Shown here: piece by piece, positions 1-12,539 of the stretch | Position numbering within the stretch: position 1 is the stretch's first letter | Layout: every line of letters begins with the position of its first letter | Translations under genes and position numbers: made by a program | Notes under the pieces: model-generated | The model's database searches: none | Seen by the model: only the letters and a program-made list of their open reading frames with translations | Told to the model about the DNA's origin: nothing | Origin: Microglena sp. YARC | Taxonomy: Eukaryota; Chlorophyta; Chlorophyceae; Chlamydomonadales; Chlamydomonadaceae | Direction: 5' to 3' | Length of the DNA: 64,000 nucleotides | Assembly: GCA_022414725.1 (NCBI GenBank) | Contig: CM039462.1 | Location: 8,869,212-8,933,211, forward strand

Positions 1-508
1 TGCCTCGGCTCTGCTCTTCGCATCCTAGCGATACATTTTCGAATTCTGCCCTTGCGATTTGCGATTTTCTGCCCTTGGTGCGATTTTCTGCATTTGGTGC
101 GACTTGCTGCACTTTCATCCTCGTCTCCATTCTCCCATACCTCAAATCTCGACTTCTCCCTAACGCTTCCCCACCTTCTGTGATCCCAGGTTTCGCAGCG
201 CCGGACATCGGCCATGCTGGGAGCCGAAGTGGAGGCCGTCCTGGCCCTAGTCCAGCGGCCGTGGAGATTCTTTGGCATGATTTCTTGGTGGATATTTTTC
301 TCTCTTAGGATCCTTGAGGCCCCTTGGTACGTTCCGTTGTTCGACAAAGGTCGCGTCTTTGTCTTACCGTGCCCCTGGTCCTTCCCCTGGGTGCCCTCTT
401 CAGGTGTATGCCTCAGCTACATGGGTTTGTGTTCAAGTGTTTGAGTTCTGATAGGGCTTTGGATTTTTTAGTTAAGTGGTATCGAGTAATGGTTGATCTC
501 GATTAGTT
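1..508. other. Unassigned sequence before copia fragment
   Basis: No coding region is convincing here. The first 110 bases hold imperfect short repeats around the motif TGCGATTTTCTGC. The reading frames present are short and unlike known families. The copia-type similarity only becomes visible from about 540 onward. Confidence 0.4.
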
Positions 509-823
509 GTGGCAGTGCATGAGTTGTTGATGATGACACTGCTCAGCAGAGTGCTAGTGTGTTATCTTCGCAATCGGCTGTACAACCAGGGAGACAAGAT
601 TCCTTTGGAGCTGTTCTTTGGGGTTGTACCTGATGTGTCGTTGTTGCGTGTGAGTTGCCATTGCTCGTTTGAAGTAAATGGGATATTGCGTAACAAGCTT
701 GATGAAAGGGGATTATTTGGTAGACTGGTTGGGTATTCCCTGGTGAGTAAGGGTTATTATATTTGGGTTCCGATGTTGCCCCAGGTAGTAGTGAGTAGTG
801 ATGTACTCTCTATATCCAGTTAA
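509..823 (+). pseudogene. Ty1/copia integrase C-terminal fragment
   Basis: This 104-codon frame carries the linker that follows the integrase core in Ty1/copia polyproteins. In order it shows YLRNRLYN, IPLELFFG.VPDVSLLRV, RNKLDERG, GRLVGYSLVSKGYYIW and VVVSSDV. These match the family patterns YxxNRxP, PxExxxGxKPDVSxLRVFG, KLDxRxxxGxxVGY, KGYRIW and SxDV. The integrase catalytic core that should precede it and the reverse transcriptase that should follow are absent or unrecognisable, so this is a remnant. The Cys-His replacement in the LRVFGC position also suggests decay. Possible LTR-like sequence shared with 62.88 kb appears near 3.03 kb. Confidence 0.7.
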
Positions 824-1928
824 GTTCTAAACCGTCTTCCTGGGCTCTCCCATTAGTGTGGGTCCCCGTGCCCGCTTGCATCCCTCCTGTCATCAAACGG
901 TGATATGTTACGTGTCGCCGGTAATTCCCTACGCCCTTTAGCAACCCCAATTGTTGATGGCTGTCCTCGCTGGGATGTATTCAGATTGCGTCCCTGACCA
1001 GGGACTGATCATGCTGTATTGCGTGTGAAGGTATAGGGCGGGTGGGAGTTGTATTTCCAAATTTTAATTTACCCGAATCTCAGGGGGTCGCCAGGCCCTC
1101 CTCTGTGCCATGTTTTATCGGTGAAGCTTTAGGATTTGACCGGCCTCAGGTCATAGTGGAGCCTCTGGTAGGTCCACTGTCTAATCGTCGCCACCCCCCG
1201 TCCACCTGTTCGGATGGCTCGCGGGCGATACTGATCCCATCGCCTCCTGTCGTCCCTGGTGGTTTACACCGGACTAGGCATTGCGATGATTTAGCCGTCA
1301 CGGAAAGCGTGAGTGATGATCTTGAACACTGGTCTGGCTCTGATACTGCGTATGGCTGGGGTGTTACAGTCAACCTAGGATTCATTGAATTAGAGGCAAA
1401 GAATGCTGACCCTGTTCAACCAGTCAGTAGTCCTATACTGGGGGTTGTACTACCTGCTACAGCTGATACAAATGTTGCGCACGTGGGGATTAACTGCCTT
1501 TATGTGAGTGCATATATCTCTACTTCCTCTAAGCTGTCAAACTGATGGTGCTGCTGGTTCTCATACGTAGGTTAACATGGCCCTATGTGTGGGTGCCTAT
1601 TCCTCAGCACCTCCTGGACTGTCTTATAGGGTAGTCTAGATTGGTGGAGCGTAACGACGCTTTGTTTAGGCAGCTTCCTTTCAACTGTCTTTCTTGATTT
1701 TGGTGGAAGGTGGTAATTTATTCAGACCACCGTTATAGCGTCTTGATGGTTTCTAACTCTTAGTTCCATAGGTAGATGGTTCATTCGGTGGAGCTCATCA
1801 TAGATTAGCTATTTCTTTTTACTCCACACTGTTTTTAGATCACCAGCCCCTTAAGTGATTAGGACTTTTTGTGGAGTGTAGTAGTTGTTTCCCTTCGGAT
1901 TTTACTGTAAATTGGTGGGCTGGGTAAT

Positions 1929-1990
1929 CTTGCAGTTGTACTTGCAGTTGTACTTGCAGATGTACTTGCAGTTGTACTTGCAGATGTACC
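1929..1990. repeat. 12-bp tandem repeat (TTGCAGTTGTAC)
   Basis: About five consecutive copies of a 12-base unit, alternating TTGCAGTTGTAC and TTGCAGATGTAC. Confidence 0.8.
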
Positions 1991-2499
1991 GCAGCTCACC
2001 TCTTTCTTGTTCTTCCGGGTGTATTTCAAGCTCCCTTTCCATCTATCCTTTGCAGTAAAATTGTTTAAGTCCTTTTTCTGCGTTTACTATTTTCAAGTGG
2101 ACAATAGGTTTTCTGTACTGTGTCTGTACATCTAAACTTCTATTGTTCATTGAACTATGTTTCCTTTGTTGGTTACGAGTTTCTTGAAATTTAACTTCGC
2201 ATCCTTTGGATTTTTTCAGTTGCTGCAGGTTTGGTTTGCTTGTGGTTGGGCGCTTGGTTTGTCTTGCGTGCACAAGTTCTTTGCGGTGCGATACCCACCT
2301 CCTAGAATGTTTTTAGTTAGTGCCGTAGCTGGGGATTTATGATAATTAACTTTCATAAATTTTCTTACTTCCATCTTTGAGTAAGAAACCAGTTCATCAT
2401 GGTTTTTTCATCCCAACCTAGTCATGAATTCTATGCTAAGAATAGTTTTTAAGGTAGTGGATTTTTCCATCGACTTTATTTTCAATAGTGGACTTTAGT

Positions 2500-2547
2500 G
2501 TCCTCTTGTCTGCGTCCTCTTGTCTGCGTACTCTTGTCTGCGTCCTG
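2500..2547. repeat. 15-bp tandem repeat (TCCTCTTGTCTGCG)
   Basis: Three to four consecutive copies of a roughly 15-base unit built on CTCTTGTCTGCGT, with single substitutions. Confidence 0.7.
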
Positions 2548-3059
2548 TAGGCTTTGATTCTCTCGTGTGCTGCTCTCACACGATATTTCAGTCTTCTCTT
2601 TAGGTTAAGTTATCGGTTATTTCAGTCACCGTTGTTCCCCTTCCTTAGGTATTAGGATTGATTTCTGTTTGGCCTCCATGTGATTTTCTGGTTTGGTGCC
2701 TACTATTCTGGATGAATAGTATTTTTGCGCTTACCATGGATGGTTACATTTCCATTTTGTTTTCAGCTCAGCTCGGTATGATCCAAATTTTTTGCTGCTA
2801 CATTTTCGGAGTACTACAGTGGTTTTTGGTTCATCCTTTCTCATCTTTTTATTTTAGTCAAGGCTTTCTTCTGGTTTCCTGATTTTCAGCCGTTCCTTAA
2901 TATTTTTTGTTTGCTACCAGTTTATCGTTCTCTGACCCTGGTTTCATAGGTGGAGAAGTAGTATTGTATGTCACCTGCGTCTTAGGTGGAGTATCAGCAT
3001 CAATTGCGATTCACTCGATCGTTTTATGTCTTGGTGACTACTACTATACTTCCTTAGAA

Positions 3060-3235
3060 CTGTACCCGAATGAAAAAAGTCTCCAGATACCCGAATGAAA
3101 AAAATTACAATTTTTTTGATTGAGGGATTAGCCTGTCAAAACTGTTTGTTTGTGTGTGTGTGTGTGTGTGTTTGTCCGTGTGTCACAACCTACTTTTCAG
3201 GTTTCACTTCAAATCACAAAAAAACGAAACATTAT
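3060..3235. repeat. Dispersed repeat, inverted copy at 46.84-46.98 kb
   Basis: This stretch (ACCCGAATG, then A-rich, AGGGATTA, GT run, TTGTCCGTG, ACCTAC.TTTTCAGGTTTCA, ATTATATAAGAT) matches the reverse complement of about 46838-46975 in the same order. It therefore belongs to a dispersed repeat family. A GT microsatellite has expanded in this copy. No coding potential was seen. Confidence 0.55.
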
Positions 3236-4060
3236 ATAAGATATCCCAATTATAAGACTTATTGATACGGAGATTTTCTGACGAGACCACTTATGAGCAT
3301 CGCAATTCAAGAAAAGGAGCTAAGGTTTGTGCTTTTTGGGCCAAAAGCGACAATTATTGGTTAACATTTGTCATCATTTCAAACTCGTACCATCCAATCA
3401 TGTGCGCATACGTAGGTTTGGGAGTGGAATTGTCGTCCAAAAATCGAGACGAAACATGCAAGCATCACAATGGACGAAACATTCCCTAGGGCACTTGAGC
3501 TATTTTTAGCACGGACTTCAGCCACAGCTCAGCCGCAGGGCCGTGCGTGGGGTGGGACGGGTGCGTGGGGTGGGCCTACGGATATGTACTGTGTACTTCT
3601 AAATCACGTAATGTTCATGTTTCCAGCCTCGCGAGCTTGCACAATGATGAACGATTACATGGGCAACGATAACATATCCAGCTCACACACTTGCGGAGCT
3701 TGGAATTAAGCACCAGCGACTTTCGAGTTGCAAACTATGGAGGTACCATCATTCGCATGGGCCAAGCCGCCCCCACTTGTATTGCCGAGGCGAAATGGAC
3801 CACGCCACCGCGCCATACGTTACCCCTCCCTGGCAGGCGGCCTAGGATCGCCAGGGACCCATTCTTCGCTCGTTTTCCCTTCTCGCCCATTCTCGCAGGC
3901 TTATTCAGTTGAAGTTTCTCAATTATAAGCTTTCGACACGCGCCTAGGACTTGTCTTTGAACCAATTCTTCGCAATTCTTGATCCCCCCTCAGTTCAACT
4001 CTGATAGTCGCCCATCGCCTCATTAAGCGCGCGCGGTTCCCTGCTTCGCATGGAGCTGAG
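3236..4060. other. Unassigned sequence
   Basis: Short frames on both strands, none with recognisable domains. The stretch 3520-3590 is GC-rich with a repeated GTGGGGTGGG. I see no supported gene. Confidence 0.3.
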
Positions 4061-4089
4061 ACAACATGGGAAGGATCATGCTACCACCC

Positions 4090-4345
4090 CTTGCTCTACC
4101 TGCATGGTAAATTTGGTATGGTACTGCATGGTGCAGAATAGCATGACATTGAATGGTTTATACCTACATGCATGGTACAATGGTAGATTAGTATGGTATG
4201 GCCTGGTGCAGCATAGCACTGCATGTTATGGTTTATACCAACATGCATGGTACAATGGTATAATAGTGGGGCATGGCATGGTGTAGCATAGCATTGTATG
4301 ATGTGTACCTACATGCATGGTATATTGGTATAGTATGGAGTGATG
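4090..4345. repeat. ATGGT-rich minisatellite, left flank of pentamer array
   Basis: Imperfect tandem units of about 85-100 bp built from TACCTACATGCATGGTA, ATGGTATGG and GTGCAGCATAGCA. The same family recurs at 9755-10255 in the same orientation, so it brackets the ACACC array on both sides. Confidence 0.75.
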
Positions 4346-4479
4346 GTTGTGAAATAAAATGATTCTAATTGTAGAGTGATGATGATGGTCATGGTGAGAT
4401 TGTTAGTACTGATGGTGTTAATGAGAAGATGATTGTGATCGTGTTATGTGGTGTTGTAGTGCGTGATATTTATTCGTGC

Positions 4480-5075
4480 TTCAGTAGTTGTGTTTGGGTT
4501 GTGCTGCAGTTGGATTGCCAGTTATGTGTGTGTGTTCAAGGTGTGTCTGAGTGTGTTTGTGTGTGTGCATGGGGTAGTGAATGGATAGCCAGTGTGTGTG
4601 AGTGCATGGTGTAGTGCATGGATAGCCAGTGTGTGTGGGTGAGTGCCTGAGTGTGTTGTTTGTGTCAATGGGATTGTCTTTTCGTGCATGGGGATGGCGA
4701 GGTGTGTGTGTACGTAAGTAGGGCGGTGTGGCAGTGCATGCGTAGCCCCTTGTGTGTGCGTGTGTGAGTGTCTGGGTATGTGTGAATGTGTGCATGGGGT
4801 TGTCTTGTAGTGCATGGATGGCCTGGTGTGTGTGTGCGTGAGTGTCTGATTGGGTTGTGTTTGTCCATGGATTGTCTTGTAGTGCATGGATGACCAGGTG
4901 TGTGTATCTGTGTACGGAAACATATCTGTGTGGCAGTGCATGTGTAGCCAGATGTGTGTGCATGTGCCTGGGGTTGTCTTATAGTGCATGGATGGCCAGG
5001 TGTGTGTATATGGGATGAAATGTGCTGTTTGGCAGTGCATGTGCAACCAGTTGTTCGTTTGTGTGTTGGGCCTCA
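4480..5075. repeat. GT-rich minisatellite
   Basis: Tandem units of about 75-100 bp made of TGTGTGTG, GGGTTGTCTTGTAGTGCATGGATGGCC and GTGTGGCAGTGCATG. The His/Thr-rich frames on the minus strand are artefacts of this composition. It ends abruptly where the plus strand switches from GT-rich to CA-rich. Confidence 0.75.
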
Positions 5076-5079
5076 CAAA

Positions 5080-8000
5080 TCACCACACCATACCACACCA
5101 CACCACACCACACCACGACATAACACGCCACAAAAGGACACAAAATGACACGACACGACACAACACAACACAACACAACACAACACAACACAAAACAACA
5201 CAACTCACCACAACTCACCACAACTCACTACGACTCATCTCAAATCACTAAAAATCACCACACCACACGACACCACACCACAAAATAAACGCCACAAAAG
5301 GACACAAAAGGACACAAAAGGACACGAAGGACACAAAACGACACGACACAGCACAATACAACTCACCACAACTCACCACACCACACCACACCACACCACA
5401 CCACACCACACCACACAACACAACACCACACAACACCACACAACACACAACACAACACCACACCACACCACACCATACCACGACACAAAACGACACAAAT
5501 CGAAACAAATCGACACAAAACAACACAACATGATACGCCACGCAACACCACACCACACCACACCACACCACACCACACCACACCACACCACACCACACCA
5601 CACCACACAACACACAACACAACACCACACCACACGACACCATACCACGACACAAAACGACACAAATCGACACAAATCGACACAAAACAACACAACATGA
5701 TACGCCACGCAACACCACACCACACCACACCACACCACACCACACCACACCACACCACACCACACCGCACCACACCTCACCACACCACACCGCACCACAC
5801 CACACCACACACCACACCACACCACACCACACAACACCACACCATACCACAGCACACCATACCACAACACAAATCGACACAAATCCACACAAAACAACAC
5901 AACATGATACGCCACGCAACACCACACCACACCACACCACACCACACCACACCACACCACACCACACCACGCCACGCCACGCCACGCCACGCCTCACCAC
6001 ACCACACCACACCACACCACACCACACCACACCACACCACACCACACCACACACCACACCACACCACACACCACACCTCACCACACCATACCACGCCTCA
6101 CCAGACCACACCACACCAGACCACACCACACCACACCACACCACACCACACCACACCACACCACACCACACCACACCACACCACACCACACCACACCTTA
6201 CCACACCACACAGCCTACACCTCGCCACACCACGCCTCACCACACCACACCACACCACACCACACCACACCACACCACACCACACCACACTGCACCGCAC
6301 CATACCATGCCTCACCACGCCACGCCACGCCACACCACACCACACCACACCACACCACACCACACCACGCCACGCCTCACCACACCACACCACACCACAC
6401 CACACCACACACCACACCACACACCACACCACACACCACACCACACACCACACCTCACCACACCATACCACGCCTCACCAGACCACACCACACCACACCA
6501 CACCACACCACACCACACCACACCACACCACACCACACCACACCTTACCACACCACACAGCCTACACCTCGCCACACCACGCCTCACCACACCACACCAC
6601 ACCACACCACACTGCACTGCACCGCACCATACCATGCCTCACCACACCACACCACACCACACCACACCACACCACACCACACCACACCACACCACACCTC
6701 ACCATACCATACCACACCACACCACACCACACCACACCTCACCACACACCTCACCACAACACCACACAACACAACACCACACCACACACCACACCACACA
6801 TCACCAGACCACACCATACTACGACACAAAACGACACAAATCGACACAAAACAACACGACATGATTCGCCACGCAACACCACACCACACCAAACCACACC
6901 ACACCACACCACACTTCACCATACCACGCCACACCACACCACACCAAACAACACCACACACCACACGACACAACACCGCACCACACCACACCATACCACG
7001 ACACAAAACGACACAAATCGACACAAATCTACACAACATGATACGCCACACGACACCACACCACACCACACCACACCACACCACACCACACCACACCACA
7101 CCACACCACACCACACCACTTCACGCCTCACCACACCACACCACACCACACCACACACCACACCACACACCCCACACCACACCACACCTCACCACACCAT
7201 ACCACGCCTTACCACACCACACCACACCACACCACACCACACCACACCACACCACACCACACCACACAGCCTACACCTCGCCACACCACGCCTAACCACA
7301 CCACACCACACCACGCCTCACCACACCACACAACACCACACACCACACACCACACCACACCACACCTCACCACACCATACCACGCCTCACCAGACCACAC
7401 CACACCACACCTTACCACACCACACCACGCCTCACCACACCACACCACACCACACCACACCACACCACACCACACCACACCACACCACACCACACCACAC
7501 CACATCAAACCACACCACATCAAACCACACCACACCACACCACACTGCACCGCACCATACCATGCCTCACCACACCACACCACACCACACCACACCACAC
7601 CACACCACACCACACCACACCACACCACACCACACCTCACCACACCACACCACACCTCACCACACACCTCAACACAACACAACACAACACAACACAACAC
7701 AACACAACACAACACAACACAACACAACACCACACACCACACCACACCTCACCAGACCACACCATACTACGACACAAAATGACACAAATCGACACAAAAC
7801 AACACAACATGATACGCCACGCAACACCACACCATACCAAACCACACCACACCACACCACACTGCACCATACCACGCCACACCACACCACACCAAACAAC
7901 ACCACACACCACACGACACCACACCGCACCACACCACACCATACCACGACACAAAACGACACAAATCGACACAAATCCACACAACATGATACGCCACACC

Positions 8001-9745
8001 ACACCACACCACACCACACCACACCACACCACACCACACCACACCACTTCACGCCTCACCACACCACACCACACACCACACCCCCGACCACACAACACCT
8101 CACCACACCATACCACGCCTCACCACACCACACCACACCACACCTTACCACACTACACAGCCTACACCTCGCCACACCACGCCTCAACACACCACACCAC
8201 ACCACACCACACCACACACCACACTGCACCGCACCATACCATGCCTCACCACACCACACCACACCACACCACACCACACCACACCACACCACACCACACC
8301 ACACCTCACCACACCACACCACACCACACCACACCACACCACACTGCACCATACCACGCCACACCACACCACACCACACCACACTACACCACACCACACC
8401 ACACCACACCACACTGCACCGCACCACACCACGCCTCACCACACCATACCACACCACACCACACCACACCACACCACACCTTACCACACCACAGAGCCTA
8501 CACCTCGCCACACCAAGCCTCACCACACCACACCACATCACACCACACCACACCACACTGCACCACGCCATACCACGCCTCACCACACCACACCACACCA
8601 CACCACACCACACCACACCACACCACACCACACCACACCTCATTACACCACACCACACACCTAACCACAACACAACACAACACAACACAACACAACACAA
8701 CACAACACAACACAACACAACACCACACACCACACCGCACCACACCACACCACACCATACAACGACACAAAACAACACAAATCGACACAAAACAACACGG
8801 CATGATACGCCACGCAACACCACACCACACCACACCACACCACACCATACCATACCACACCACACCAAACCTCACCACACCACACCACACCACACCACAC
8901 CTTACCACACCACACAGCCTACACCTCGCCACACCACGCCTCACCACACCCCATTACACCACACCACACCACATCACATCACACCACACTACACCACACT
9001 GCACCACACCATACCACGCCTCACAACACCACACCACAACACAACACAACACACTACAACACAACACAACACAACACAACACACCAAACCTCACCACACC
9101 ACAACACACACCTCACCACAACACAACCCAATAGAAAAGAACACCACACACCACACCGCACCACACCACACCATACCACGACACAAAACAACACAAATCG
9201 ACACAAAACAACATTACATGATACGCAACGCAACACCACACCACACCACACCACACCACACCACACCACACCACACACCACAATGCACCACACCTCACCA
9301 CACCACATAACACCACACATCACACCACACCACTCACCACACCACACCACAACGCACCACGCCACACCATACTACTACATAAAACCACACATATCGACAC
9401 AAAAGAACATGACATGACACGCCACACCACACCACACCACACCACACCACACACCACACCACACCACACCACATCGCACCACACCATACCACAACACAAA
9501 GGGACACAAAACAACACGACATGATAAGCCACTCCACACTACACTACACTACACTACACCACACCACACCTCACCTCACCACACCACACCACATGACACG
9601 ACACAAATCGACATGCCACAACACAACACACAACACAAATCACCACACCACAACGCAACCCACCACAACACAGCACAACACAACACAACGCACCAAAACA
9701 CACCAAATCACACCAAAACACACCTCAACCTACCACATCACACCA
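5080..9745. repeat. ACACC-type pentanucleotide array (4.7 kb)
   Basis: About 4.7 kb of ACACC (TGTGG on the minus strand) with variant pentamers ACAAC, ACGCC and ACTGC. Longer blocks recur inside it. One contains ACGACACAAA and CATGATACGCCACGCAAC and occurs about ten times; another reads CAGCCTACACCTCGCC and occurs about six times. A higher-order structure is therefore superimposed on the pentamer. Frames of 400-580 codons (His-Thr-Pro on plus, Val-Trp-Cys-Gly on minus) simply reflect the 5-bp period, which is open in all frames, and I do not call them genes. Confidence 0.95.
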
Positions 9746-9754
9746 CACATAATG

Positions 9755-10260
9755 GTGTCATATGGTATGGGGTACAATAGCATGGTATGATTTGTACCTA
9801 CATCCATGGTTTATTGATATGGTATGACATGGTGCAGCGTAGCATGGCATGTTATGGTTTGTACCTGCATGCATGGTAACTTGGTAGTATGTTGTCGTAT
9901 AACATGGTGTGGCATAGCATGGTATATTGGTATGGTCTCTCATGGTGCAGCATAGCATGGCATGTTATGGGTTATACCAACATGCATGATACAAAGGTAT
10001 ATTGGTGTGGTATGGCATGGTGTAGCATGGCATGGTATGGTTTAAACCTACATGCATGTTAGCATGGTAGTAGGGTGTGCTATGGCATGGTGTAGTATAG
10101 CATGGCATGGTATGGTGTATTCCAGCATGCATGATACAATGTCTAATGGTGTGGTATTGCATGGTGTAGCATAGCATGGTATGGTTTGTACCTACCTGCA
10201 TAGTATATTGGTATGGCATGGCATGGTGCACCATAGCATGGCATGTCATGGTTTATATAT
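9755..10260. repeat. ATGGT-rich minisatellite, right flank of pentamer array
   Basis: Tandem units of about 90 bp sharing ACATGCATG, TATGGTATGG and GTGCAGCATAGCATGGCATG with 4090-4345, in the same orientation. Confidence 0.75.
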
Positions 10261-11285
10261 ATCATATATGTAGTATGTATGCTTTAGGCCTCTGATGACC
10301 CCCCTAGGTTCCACGTGTCTCATTGTACATTAGTTTGTCTCTCTCCATCTGTGCTGCTGATCCCAGCAAACTCTGCACCCAAACAGTTGGCTCGTAGTTG
10401 GAGTGCGCATGACTAGAGATATCAGCATTGCAGCTGTCATGATCCTTCTCAAAAGTTTTTAAATGTTGTGTAGCTTATTCTGCTATGAGGACCTACTTAC
10501 TCCACTACTTTTGAAACTCCCAGCCTCCCTCCTCTCACTTTCTCGCATTCTGCATATCAACTATTTCTCGACTATTTGCCCCATGTCCTGCCCGTGACTT
10601 CTAATGTGTTCAGGGTTTAGTTGCTTAGTGGTTTGAATGCCATCGGTTGACCATAATTCAGATGCCACGTGTCCAGGCTGTCGAGACTATGTGTTCAATC
10701 CTACGCACGCCAGGGACACGCCCAGCCGACTCTACAACCTCATTGGCAAAACACGTGTCCGACCGCAAATCACACAATTTATTGATCAAACAATTTAACA
10801 GAATTTGATTAATTCATTTTAATCTTAGTATTCATTAATTAATACAATTTATTTATTTAATCAAACAATTATACAATAATACAATTATACAATTAAAATT
10901 TTAATTAAATACAGATCCTACTCGAATTGATACAATTTGAAGCAATTACATGCATTCAAATCACGTAAATTAAATTAAATGGAAAGGAATAAATCGAATT
11001 ATAATAACACAACATTAAATACAATTTAATTTAATTAATATAATAAATTGAATTAAGGATTCGAATAATTTCATTCGGGACGCGCCTCCAGGCGCCCTTA
11101 ATAGCTGTAGATAGTAATTGCTTTTCTGTACGGTGACAGCTTCCTGTTGGCTGCGTCACTGGTTCCCCTGACACGCGCTGTATTGCCTGCACCAGGCTTA
11201 AGATTCCTGGCTTAGGTTCTAGGCTCAGGTTACAGGCTCCCGCCTCTTCCACCGCTTGTGTCTAATGTGGTTCCCCAGTCACATT
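10261..11285. other. Intergenic, AT-rich tract
   Basis: No supported gene. Bases 10775-11055 are strongly AT-rich (runs of AATTTAATTAAT). CACGTGTC-type motifs occur at about 10309, 10669 and 10752 but nothing ties them to a promoter. Confidence 0.4.
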
Positions 11286-11466
11286 AAATTCTCATCTCCG
11301 TGTATAGATTGGCGCGTTTGACCGTGCAAGCATCTGTCCACTCTTTGAAGTGCTTAGCTGATAATCTTGAACTTAGTTGCATGGCTCTAGCCAGCAATTT
11401 GGCTGCTTGCCGTCTTCGGCAGTGAAATCCAATTGCCAGAAATGTCAATACCATCATGAACAACAA
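11286..11466. repeat. LTR-like and dispersed repeat fragments
   Basis: 11294-11350 resembles 63091-63150 (shared CTCCGTGTATAGATTGG and CTGTCCACTCT), so it may be a solo fragment of the right-end LTR. On the minus strand, GCAAGCAGCCAAATTGCTGGC within 11388-11425 recurs in direct orientation at 11868-11890 and, more diverged, at 12041-12065. A 60-codon minus frame spans the segment but has no recognisable domain. Confidence 0.4.
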
Positions 11467-12082
11467 AATCTAAGCATTATTTTCAAAAAATACTTGATCC
11501 AATCCCATCATACATGCAAGAATATACTGAGGTAACTTCGCACGATTCACTTCTTTTTTGCACATCAAATACCGGTACCGTATTGTACAAGAATCATTTT
11601 TCTCAGTTTTGGAAATTAGGTTCTGATACTTTAAGTATCAGAACCTGATAAGTATCATACTTCATACTTCCTTCTCGTATTCAGCAAGGCTTCGTCAGTA
11701 TATTCGAAAACCACATGATGTTCATCTTTAAAGATTCCTGAACCAGGAAACATAAATCTGATGTGCCTTCCAGAAATTGAAGGTTGAGCGAAGCTGCCTC
11801 TGCTTATCCTTTAACGTTTTTTTATTTTTTTATGAAGAGATGAAAATATGTGTTGCACTACCGAAGACTGCGAGCAGCCAAATTGCTGGCTGAAGCTATA
11901 TAACCAAGTTCAACTTCAAGACGAGATCAAATCGCACTTTTTGGTAGAGAACGCTTTGAGTTTTGATAGTGTTGTTTGTTTCTAAAATACCGGTATGTCA
12001 AATATGTACCGGTACATTTTTCCTGCCGAGGACGGCCGAATTGGCGAGCAACCAAATCGCTGGCTGGAGCCTTGAAACCAAG

Positions 12083-12278
12083 CAGGGTACTTCAAATGGC
12101 CTAATTGGCCAGCGCTTTAGCGCACTTGAACACAAAAAAAACTGCGCTTTTTAGTGCAAAAAGCGCAAAAATTGCTTGCTGCGCCCACAGGTGGTTGCAA
12201 AAAACTGCGCTTAAAGCGCAGAGGGGGTCTAAAAGTCAGCGCCCAAAAGCGCAAAAGCGCGCGCTTTGAATTACCCTG
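12083..12278. mobile_element. hAT-like MITE, copy 1 (196 bp)
   Basis: The element begins CAGGGTACTTCAAA and ends TTTGAATTACCCTG, an imperfect terminal inverted repeat. It is flanked by a perfect 8-bp direct duplication AAACCAAG (12075-12082 and 12279-12286). An 8-bp duplication and CAGGG ends are typical of the hAT superfamily. The interior is rich in GCGC and short palindromes (GCGCTTTAGCGC, GCGCTTAAAGCGC) and encodes no transposase, so it is non-autonomous. The copy at 13346-13539 has related ends, length and interior. Confidence 0.8.
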
Positions 12279-12354
12279 AAACCAAGTGTATTGAAATTGA
12301 AATTGAAATTGTTACATCCGAGAAAAAAAAACAAGAAACCAAGTGTATATAAAT

Positions 12355-12515
12355 AATTAGCATGCCATTTTACGAGGCGTGAGGTTCTGGCCTTCTGGGG
12401 CCCAGCCCGTTTGCTTGCGCTGGGGCCAACCAAGATAGCTGTCTGGTCCGGGTCAGAGACAGTGTAATAGTTAATTAAGTTCAATCTCACCATGACTGAG
12501 GGACGCCTCATCGAG
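12355..12515. repeat. Terminal-repeat fragment left of gypsy pol
   Basis: Bases 12468-12515 (TAGTTAATTA, TCAATCTCACCA, GACTGAGGGAC, CCTCATC) recur in direct orientation at 14562-14613, bracketing the gypsy pol remnant, as degenerate LTRs would. Bases 12355-12420 (ACGAGGCGTGAGG and CCCGTTTGCTTGC) recur at 20701-20760 inside PGK intron 3. Confidence 0.5.
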
Positions 12516-12539
12516 TAAAAAAAATCTATTCAGTAAAGC

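Larger units (their letters stand above)
824..3060. other. Decayed region, no clear gene
   Basis: A 167-codon open frame at 1042-1545 (plus) has no recognisable motif; it could be the variable linker of the same copia element. The rest has only short hydrophobic or random frames. Around 3028-3063 the sequence closely resembles 62878-62920 (shared core cgttttatg.cttggtgactac), consistent with LTR remnants of one element family. Confidence 0.35.

Noticed and set aside
5248..9365. Open frames of 100-580 codons on both strands through the pentamer array
   Set aside because: A 5-bp repeat with few stops is open in many frames; the products are repetitive His/Thr/Pro or Val/Trp/Cys/Gly with no start context or domain.
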